Of a DNA stretch of 64,000 nt, positions 55,734 through 64,000 are shown piece by piece; the stretch's first letter is position 1, and each line of letters begins with the position of its first letter. The notes beneath the pieces were generated by a model that saw only the letters and a list, made by a program, of their open reading frames with translations, had not been told where the DNA came from and did not search any database. Made by a program: the position numbers and the translations under genes. The stretch is from Coptis chinensis (lineage: Eukaryota; Streptophyta; Magnoliopsida; Ranunculales; Ranunculaceae), in the NCBI GenBank assembly GCA_015680905.1, contig CM027381.1, positions 91,413,501 through 91,477,500 of the forward strand, written 5' to 3'.

Positions 55734-57553
55734 TCATTTGGTTAGTGATTCGATCTATTGAATTGGTTAAAGATCAAAATTTTGTTGATTTTTTCCCTTT
55801 TTCATTTCTTGCACATTTTGTGTGAAAGAAGAGGAGGGTTCTTGTATTGGGTTTTAAGTTTAGATCTCAATGATGTCAGCTGGATCTGCGATCCTTGGTG
55901 TAATGATATAATTTACCCAATATTGGGAGAATAGATCTTGAAGTTATTGAACAATCTTAATTCTGTTGAAGCTACTTAATTGGTGTCTTTGTAATTGGGA
56001 TTACATTAGATAATAGTTACTTTTAGAATGCAATCTTAATTTGTACGTACTGAATTACTAGCCATTGTTTTCACAATATCATATTTAGAGTTCTCTAGTG
56101 TAGTTATCAATGGTTTTATTAGATCTTATTTTTCCAATACCAAATGCCTCTCATTGGTTGAAATCTTTGTCACAATTCTAACCGAAAAAGAAAGGGACTT
56201 ATGGCAGGCTCGCTGCATTACTAGAATATTTGATTGAACAGGTTTGTGCACAACTGTGAATTGTTTATCTTGTATTAGCGATAGTTCTGACGTCTGAACC
56301 CCCTTCTTTGTTTTTGTTTTTCTTTGAAGTTGCTCTGCCAAGTCCAGCTTAACATTGTGAATTTGTAATGGAGTTGAAATTTGGAATGAAATGAACCACA
56401 ACTTATAGGTTTATTTCCTATCCAAACTCTCGTTACGAAGGCTAATTACTTTGTGCATGAATAGTACTTGTTTAGGCCTAGTGAACTTGCTTTTCCAGTA
56501 ACAGGAATCTGTTATGTTTCAATTTTCAGAGGATCCTTAAAGTTGGTTTATGTGATCGAATAGCATCCTAAAGTTGCTGAATGTAGTTTTATATGAGGGA
56601 AGCTAGTTATTTCGAACTCAATCTACCCCAGTTTCTTTCCATGAAACATATTGCGACCTAAATTTAGCTTACAGATTTAGAGATTCAACCTTATTGATTG
56701 AGCGATCTAGTCTGGATCGATAATCTGCTCTCTATTTGGATCTCAAACCAAACCAATCCTTCAATGAAGGTCTCATATATGCCACAGGGACTGATCAGTG
56801 ATCTTTGCTTACGTTATTTGTAGACTAAGTACTTGTTAGGTCCTGATAAATATTTTAAATCTAAATATTTCAGTGAGAAGCAAAAAGGTGTGATCAGAAT
56901 CCATCTTCCCAGTCTTCACAGTTGTTGGTATAGTTCACATGTTGCTATCTTCGCAGTCTTTGCAGTTGTTGGTATAGTTTCACAAGTTGCTCTGAATGTG
57001 GGATTGACATAGAAAGGTTCAGTTATCTCCTTTGTGCTTTAGACGATAACATAATTTTTTACTACAGATTGGTCCTTTCTTCTTCTGTTTCTAGCCTCTG
57101 TTTATCAAAGAAACAAGCCTCTACACTATTGCTGTCTTTCCAAATATCACACCTTATCAGAAACATCAAACAGGGTTTCCTTTCTGGTATTTATGATAAA
57201 TATAGTGTTAGTACATGTACATGTACATGTATTTATGATAAGGTGGTCATACGAATATGACTAGAGTTGTCACTAAAACACAAACTAATAAAACCCTCAC
57301 AAAACATCATAAATACACGTTTTGACCTTGAGAAAATGTTAAATGTGACTGATATGATTTGTGTTAAATCACCAAATTGTCAAGACTCAAGATCATAATC
57401 TCAACTTACCGACTATGAATATAAGCGCCACAGTACAGTGATATATCAGTAGTAGAAAACAAGGAATGCATTACATCAGTGGATTGTGTTCAACTTACAT
57501 TACATCTATTATCTACTATCTTTTTTTTTTTTTCGATAAACTATTATCTACTA
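55734..57553. other. Downstream and intergenic region
   Basis: 3' untranslated region of the preceding gene followed by AT-rich sequence. Near 56915-56995 two imperfect copies of GTCTT.GCAGTTGTTGGTATAGTT occur (39 bp apart). ACATGT repeats at 57211-57228. No further gene supported. Confidence 0.5.
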
Positions 57554-58076
57554 TCTATATACTAAAACAAAGACCTCTAATGGAAGATTTTCTCTCTCCT
57601 ATGTGACACTCTAATATGAGAGTTAGTTTTTTACTCTCTTTTATATGGCACTATAATATGAAAGATAATCTTTTCTAATAGTGTACAATCCCACATACAT
57701 AGAACCTCTTTGGAGTTTGGAGAGTTTGAGTATATTTCTAATTCTTATATTTGGAGAGTTTGAGTGTATTTCCAATTTTTATATAATTGATAAAATAAAA
57801 AAAAAAAATTGCTAAAAAATAGGTGATTTGTAAAAGGTAATTTCTTATTACGAATCAAACACTTTTAGTGCTCCAATTCTTATATATTTAATCAAATAAA
57901 AAAATTGCTAAAAAATATGTGATTTGTAGAAACTAATTCCCTATTATAAATCATACAATTTTTAGTGTCTATGATAAATCAACGACTTATTTCGAATATA
58001 TCCTTAACACAGCCTCAAAACATAGTTAAAAACAATTATACAAAAAATAACATCACAAAATATATAATAGAAAATG

Positions 58077-58077
<1 letters not shown>

Positions 58078-58113
<36 letters not shown>
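58078..58113 (+). repeat. Poly-A tract, about 35 bases
   Basis: Homopolymer inside the Helitron, with shorter A-runs nearby (57797, 58140). It is not the 3' end of a retroposed sequence that I can identify. Confidence 0.9.
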
Positions 58114-58114
<1 letters not shown>

Positions 58115-58149
58115 GACAAAGCAATAATGACAAATATTTAAAAAAAAAA

Positions 58150-60650
58150 TATAATACTGAATGAAACTAACGTCAAAAAATAATTAATGGGGAACCGAAA
58201 ACTGGATGTAAATGCATCGAACTAACCTCAAATAATATTTAACGGAAAATTGAAAATTATATGCAAATGCAAGCATTAAACTAATCTTAAAAAGTAATTA
58301 ATAGAAAATTGGAATATGGATACAACTGTATTAAACTAACCTCAAAAAATAATTAAAGGAAAGTCAAAACTTGGATGCAAATATATCAAACTAACATAAA
58401 AAAAATAATTGTCGAAAAATCGGAAACTAGATGCAAATACATTGAGCTAACCCTCAAAGATTAAATTAACGGAAAAATCAAAAACTGGATACAACTGCAT
58501 TGAACTAACCTCAAAGAAAAATTAATTATAAATTGGAAACATGATACAAATGCGTTGAACTAATCTTAAAAAATAATTAATAGGAAATCAGAAACCGGAT
58601 GCAACTCAAGATTTGAACTAATCTCAAAAAATAAACCTGGATGCAAATGCATTGAACTAACCTCAAAACATATAGATGGGTTATATGTTGTGGGAATGTT
58701 TCAATAAGTATAGTTTTGCATTTAAAATGGTGTTTATCTTATCTCTTTCCATTATGATTGAGAACTCCTGCTATTCAAGTAGCTTCAATATATATGAATT
58801 TCACCTTATTAGGCAATCTCACAAAACTTCAATCAAACTTATTTTATTAATTATAAACAACAAAATGAAGTTGAAAGGTTTATCAAAAGTGTGTTATTTT
58901 TTTTAATGGAGAGTGAGGTTTTCACGTTATAAAAAATTTGGTTGAGTGATCAATATAATATTAATATATAATAGTTATGTATATTTGCAAATATTTTTTC
59001 AGAATAATTAATATAACAACACCCATTCGTAGATAATCTTTGAAGATTCCACATAGTGAGTCATGCATAATTTAAAGAATAATTAATGGAAAATCGGAAA
59101 CTGGATAATCTTCGATGATCTCACATAGTAAATCAAGCATAATTTACTTTTTATGTCATGTTTGTAAGGACACTGCAGATAGATCAGTAGAAGTTGGTAT
59201 TACACACCACATTGGATAATTAAAAGGAAATCGAAATCTAGATTCAAATACATAACTGAGCTCAAAGAGTAATTAACGGAAAATTGAAAATTTTATGCAA
59301 ATGCAATAAACTAAACTCAAAAAATAATTAACTAAAAATCGGAAACTGGATGCAATTGTATTAAACTAACGTCAGATAACTAACGAGAAGTCGGAAACGA
59401 TATGCAAATACATCAAACAAACCTCAGATAATAATTAATGGAAAATCGAAAACTGGATGCAAATGCATTGAACTAAACTCAAAAAATAATTAACATAAAA
59501 TCAAAAACCGAATGCAATTGCATTGAACTAACCTCATAGAATAATTGATGAGAAATCGAAAACTAAATGCAAACGCATTGAAATAATCTCAAAGAATAAT
59601 TAGCGGAAAATCAGAAACCAAATATAATTGCATCAAACTAACCTCAAAGCATAAATAATCAAAAACTAGATGCAGATGTATTAAACTAACCTTAAAGAGT
59701 TATTAATGGAAAATCGGAAAATAGACCCAAATGCAATGAACTAATTAATCTCAAAGACTAATTAACGAAACATTGAAAAATGGATAAAACTACATTGAAC
59801 TAACCTAAATGAATAATTAACGAGAAATTATAAATTTGATGTAACTGCATTGAACTAACCTCAAAAAATAATTAACGGGAAATCGAAAACTTTATGTAAA
59901 TGCATTGAACTAACCTTAAAGAACAATTAACATAAAATCGGAAATTAGATGAAATTGCATTGAACTAACCTCAAAAAATAATTAACGGAAAACCAAAAAC
60001 TGGGTGCAACTGCATTAAACTAAAATCAGAGATTAATTAATGGGAAATCAAAAATTGGATGCAAATGCATTGAAATAACCTCAAAAAATAGTTAACTGGA
60101 AATCGGAAGTCGGATGTAACTGCATCGCACTGACCTCAAAGCATAAATACGAGTAATTAGGAACCCAAAATGAAAGTGAGTTTATAAAAACAGACTCTTA
60201 CATGTATGCAAACTGTATAGAAATTGTAAACTATCGAACTAACCTAGAAAAATAATTTACAGGAAATTAGAAACTGGATGCAGATGTATTGAACTAACCT
60301 TAAAGAGTAATTAACGGGAGATTGGAAGCTGGATGCAAATGCAATGAACTAATCTCAAATACTAATTAACGAAACATTGAAAACTAGATGCAACTGTACT
60401 GAATTAACTTTAATGAATAACTAACGGAAAATCATAAAGTGGATGCAATTGCACTGAACTAACCTCAAATAATAATTAACGGGAAATCGGAAACTTTATG
60501 CAACTGCATTGAATTAACCTCAAAGAATAATTAATGAGAAATTGAAAACTGGATGCAACGTATTACGTTAAACTAACCTCAAAGAATAATTAATGGAAAA
60601 TAAAAAAAATTGATGCAAATGTATTGAACTAATAACCCTAAAACATATTT
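58150..60650 (+). repeat. 55-bp minisatellite inside Helitron
   Basis: Tens of degenerate copies of a unit spelling AACTAACCTC AAAAAATAAT TAACGGAAAA TCGGAAACTG GATGCAAATG CATTG (in blocks), running 58150-58665 and 59080-60640. The array is interrupted at about 58670-59075 by the first copy of a segment seen again at 60650-61000. Confidence 0.9.
58668..59060 (+). repeat. Copy 1 of duplicated Helitron segment
   Basis: Contains TATAGTTTTGCATTT, TGCTATTCAAGTAGCTTCAA, CACAAAACTTCAATCAAACT and ends near AACACCCATTCGTAGA. A second copy lies at 60648-61000. Confidence 0.85.
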
Positions 60651-61000
60651 ATATTATATGTAGGAGAAATAAATGTCTCGACAAATATAGTTTTGCATTT
60701 TAAGTAGTGTTTATCTTAATTCTTTTATTGTGATTGGGAATGTCTTGCTATTCAAGTAGCTTCAATATTATCTTCGCCACAATGGATATTCTCACAAAAC
60801 TTCAATCAAACTTCTATTGTTAAACCTAACAATAAAAAAAAGTTGATGAATTTTATCAAGGTTTGATGCTTCCTTTTTATAGAAAGTGGTGCAAGAAATT
60901 TAAATAAGTAATTAATATAATTTTCATATCTCATAGCTATGCATAGTTGCTAATATTTTTTAGAATAATTTAATATAACGACACCCGTTCGTAGAACATG
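60648..61000 (+). repeat. Copy 2 of duplicated Helitron segment
   Basis: Same ordered phrases as copy 1, including TGCTATTCAAGTAGCTTCAA and CACAAAACTTCAATCAAACT, with more divergence in spacers and small indels. Each copy follows a stretch of the 55-bp array, suggesting duplication of array plus segment. Confidence 0.85.
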
Positions 61001-61107
61001 TTCATGTGATAAATCTTTTCAAGTGGGAGTAGTGTATTCTTTGAGGATATGGAAACAATCAATCTGTTTTAGAGATTTGTACACATTAGTACGTAAGCCG
61101 TGCGGTG

Positions 61108-61785
61108 ATGATTTACCGCTAAATCACCATAAATCTAATAAAACTATTATACAAGCTAGATCGAGTTTAAGATAATTCCATCTGAAAATTACGGATTCAT
61201 ATCCTAAACCACAAAGTGAAGAGGCTATCTCAATTTGATCTCTTAGTTTCGAAGTACTTATACACCATAATCGCTACTCATTTACGTATTTCGGCTTATT
61301 TTCAATAAAAATATATCCTGATTCGAAAATTTGCCGCTAACTCACCATAAATCTAAGAAAACTATTATACAAGTTAGATCGAGTTTAAGATAATTCTATT
61401 TGAAAATTATGGATTAATATCCTAAATCACAAAGTGAAGAGGCTGTCTCAATTCAATCCCTTAGTTTCCAAGTACTTATGCACCATAATCGCTGCTCATT
61501 AACGTATTTCGGTTTATTTTTAATAAAAATCTATTCTGATTCGAAAATTGGCCACTAAATTACCATAAATCTAAGAAAACTATTATACAAGCTAGATCAA
61601 GTTTGAGATAATTATATTTGAAAATTATGGATTAATATCCTAAACCACAAAGTGAAGAGGCTATCTCAATTTGATCCCTTAGTTCCCAAGTACTTATGCA
61701 CTATAATCGCTGCTCATTAACGTATTTTAGTTTATTTTCAATAAAAATATATTCTGATTCGAAAATTTGTATGTGACATTTTGTA
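61108..61785 (+). repeat. ~217-bp tandem repeat, three copies
   Basis: The phrase ACCATAAATCTAA recurs at about 61128, 61345 and 61561, followed each time by AACTATTATACAAGCTAGAT, CACAAAGTGAAGAGGCT, and GATTCGAAAAT. Located just before the 3' hairpin. Confidence 0.9.
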
Positions 61786-61818
61786 AAGCCTTTTAAGCAC
61801 ACAAAATATTTAATAGAT

Positions 61819-61836
61819 CCCGGGCGTATGCCCGGG
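61819..61836 (+). other. Helitron 3' terminal hairpin
   Basis: CCCGGGC-GTAT-GCCCGGG forms a 7-bp perfect stem and is followed by TCCAAAAT and CTAG. Marks the element's replication end. Confidence 0.9.
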
Positions 61837-61848
61837 TCCAAAATCTAG

Positions 61849-64000
61849 TCTATATACTAAAGCAGAAACCTCTAGAGGAGATTTTTCACTCTCCTAGGTA
61901 GCACTTTAATACGAGAGATAATTCTTTTCTATTTCCTAGGTGGTACTCTAATATCTTTTATATCTCCTAGGTGGTACTCTAATGTGAGATAGTCTTGCTA
62001 CAATCCAACTTTTTTAGAGAGTTTGATTGTATTTCCACTTTGGTTTGATTGTATTTCCTATTCGCATGAATTGAAAAAGGTTAACGACCCTAAAAAAGAG
62101 GTGATTATGTAGTGCCTAATTGGGAGCACTACCAAAACGATTCTATTGGCATTAATTGAAAAACGTTCAACGACCCTAAAAAATAGGTGATTATTCTTTT
62201 AAAAAAACAGTGAAACAACACGTTACCTTAACGTGAGGAATGAATGACTCTTACAGCTTGAATATTTTTGAACATATATAAACTTATAAACACAACATAG
62301 GTTAGATCTTTGTGTAAAGATCTCACTCACAGTTTGTGTGCTTGCACTATCCGGCCATCAATAAAGATTATTATTTATTGATGGCTTAGCCAAGAAAACT
62401 TGGACGTAGCTTGATCACTAAATAGAACTCTCAATTACTTCATTGATCAATCAAACGTGATCCATTCTCAAAAGTTGAAAGATCCATATACTTGGCGAAT
62501 TAGTTATAGAATAACCTTCCTGAGCTTAAAAAGACAAACTAAAGGGCGAGTACTAAGCAAAGTTTGTGGCAAGTAAAATTCATATCCTATAGAAATGCCA
62601 ACCCATCTAAATACTGGATATAGAATAAACTAATATTAAACCATACATACAAAGGGAATTGGAAAGTGAGAAGTATACATCAAGCTCAGTACAGGTGTTT
62701 CCAAATATACATCAAGCCCAATTTAGCAAATTGATAATTTGATTGCCCCTCTTCAATTAAGACAAGTTTTGAAAATTCAAAGAGAACCACCAATATTAAA
62801 TTGCGTAGCAGAAAATGAGAAATGAGAAGGAGAAGACGAAATTGGCTTTTGTTTAGTCAAAGTGTCAAACACACAAACCTTTTTTCTCCAAAAACTTTGT
62901 TTAGTCAATCAAACATACACATAGCCTACACGGTTTCCAGCAAACACGTGTTCAACAAAGCCTTTTACTAACTGTGGGCTTTTGAAATTTTAAGTCCAAT
63001 AATTGATTTAGAATAATGGGCTTTCATCCAATTAACGAATTTGGGCTACAGTAAGAAAGTCCAATATATATTATGTCTTTTTTAATACTCCTTTTTTAAT
63101 TGTATATGCCATCAAAATTATAACAAAAAAACTAAAAATAATAAAAAACTTAGAAAAAAAATTACCATTATTATGTGGACTATGGATAGTAGCTAGAGAT
63201 AAAGTGTGAGAGGGTGGGTCAGTGAGTGGTCAATAACTTATTGGGTAATATAATTTTCATATATTTTTTCTACTCATATATACACCGCTATGCATTATTA
63301 TATTTTATTTTCAAATAATTAATAGTAAAAAAACAATTCCATGTAACATCACCTAGACTATATTTTTTAATTAGTAAATTAATTTGCAATTACTCATTAA
63401 AACACAAATATGGATTCTTACGTATTGCATAACTATTTCATTTGTTTACTTCAAATATTTGAATAGACAAATCTTTTATTTATTAATTAGATTGTTTAGT
63501 ATTTATTTCAAAAGAAAATTAAGTGAAATCTATTACCAATAAAGTTTAATTTATTTTTAAAAAGCCCAATGGCATATGTGTGTGTGTCTATATATAGTGT
63601 ACTCATAATATAAACACGAAATTTATTCTAAAACAAATAAAATAAAAAATAGTTTTTTCGCTCCTATATTTTAATATGTATATCACATGAACTAAAATAT
63701 TGAACAGGTTAAAAAGGTGCTGAGGTGGGAATGTGGGATGGTTAACGAAGTAGTATATTTCCAAGGAAACAATGCAACAATGCAACAATATACTATACAT
63801 TACTACATATTTAATCAATTACCAATTCTCTAGAACGGATTTACTCATTGCACTAAAAAATGTATTTAAAAATAAATACATGCAATAACACTGTCAAGAA
63901 CGAAGAAAAATTGTTGAAGGGGAGGAATGCAACTGATGAAGAACATAAAAGGAATTTAAAAATCCAAAAAGATTAATATAATAACTTCAACTTAATCCAA
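61849..64000 (+). mobile_element. Second Helitron of the same family, 5' part
   Basis: Begins TCTATATACTAAAGCAGAAA directly after CTAG of the first Helitron, and the next 100 bp (CCTCTAGAGGAGATTTTTCA, CTCTCCTAGGTAGCACT) parallel the first Helitron's start. The 3' end was not found before 64000, so the true extent is unknown; much of 62200-64000 may be other sequence. Internal 87-bp spaced repeat at about 62067 and 62154 (CGACCCTAAAAAA.AGGTGATTA). Beyond 62400 nothing is recognised. Confidence 0.65.
62355..62386. other. Perfect 12-bp hairpin
   Basis: GCCATCAATAAA and TTTATTGATGGC flank the 8-base loop GATTATTA. It is followed by TTAGCC rather than CTAG, so it is not a standard Helitron end. 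Role unknown. Confidence 0.7.

Larger units (their letters stand above)
57554..61848 (+). mobile_element. Non-autonomous Helitron, 4295 bp
   Basis: Starts TCTATATACTAAAACAAAG after A at 57553 and ends CTAG at 61845-61848. A GC-rich hairpin CCCGGGCGTATGCCCGGG (61819-61836) lies eight bases before the CTAG, the classical Helitron 3' structure. No Rep/helicase protein is encoded. The interior is made of tandem repeats: a 55-bp minisatellite, a duplicated ~380 bp segment and three ~217-bp units near the 3' end. Confidence 0.9.

Noticed and set aside
62355-62390. 3' end of the second Helitron
   Set aside because: The hairpin is AT-rich and not followed by CTRR at the expected spacing.

Overview
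The window is nuclear DNA of a flowering plant, most likely a eudicot. It is AT-rich between genes and carries spliced genes with GT..AG introns. The element content is typical of plants: Tat- and Athila-lineage Ty3/gypsy retrotransposons, an L1-type LINE, Helitrons, a hAT relative, MITEs, a FAR1/MULE-type gene and a plant mobile domain (PMD) gene. I cannot name the species. No rRNA, tRNA, CRISPR or prokaryotic feature was found.

Layout. 1-1060: nothing recognised. 1066-3533 (+): decayed PMD gene. 4660-5600: array of palindromic repeats. 6690-8998 (-): broken FAR1-related/MULE transposase gene. 9090-11350: second, unrelated palindromic array, with a ~500 bp block present twice. 12680-20200 (-): Athila-type element (gag, protease, RT, RNase H, integrase, plus a possible accessory ORF) without recognisable flanking LTRs. 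At about 20200-20330 it meets, in mid-integrase, a truncated Tat-lineage element (20330 to about 25145). 25150-37855: gene-poor and AT-rich, with a palindromic MITE, a possible Helitron end, a two-level tandem repeat, a complete non-autonomous hAT-like element (31201-32473, 8-bp TSD) and a coiled-coil gene fragment. 37856-47352: complete Tat-lineage LTR retrotransposon (5-bp TSD, both LTRs, PBS, PPT). 47450-50334 (-): host-type sequence, a GIP1-like exon fragment followed by an apparently intact three-exon heavy-metal-associated (HMA) protein gene. 50865 to about 54380 (-): LINE lacking its 3' half. 54440-55144: MITE with 9-bp TSD, just upstream of a small single-exon gene (55305-55733, +). 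57554-61848: non-autonomous Helitron full of tandem repeats, joined without a gap to the 5' end of a second Helitron of the same family at 61849.

The best candidate for an unusual system is inside the complete Tat element. On the strand opposite gag-pol, between the end of pol and the 3' LTR, lies a separate gene (about 38458-40841) with its own TATA box, introns, a conserved globular region, nuclear-localisation-like basic clusters and a coiled-coil tail. This matches the layout of the antisense accessory genes known in some Tat elements (for example gene23 of Grande). Here the copy is disabled by a 29-bp duplication and a nonsense codon. The next most notable points are the exact Helitron-Helitron junction and the two independent palindromic arrays on either side of the FAR1/MULE gene.

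Only two genes look intact: the HMA-domain gene (49508-50334) and the small basic/acidic protein gene (55305-55733). Almost everything else is mobile-element sequence in various stages of decay. All identifications come from reading motifs by eye; no database search was run.
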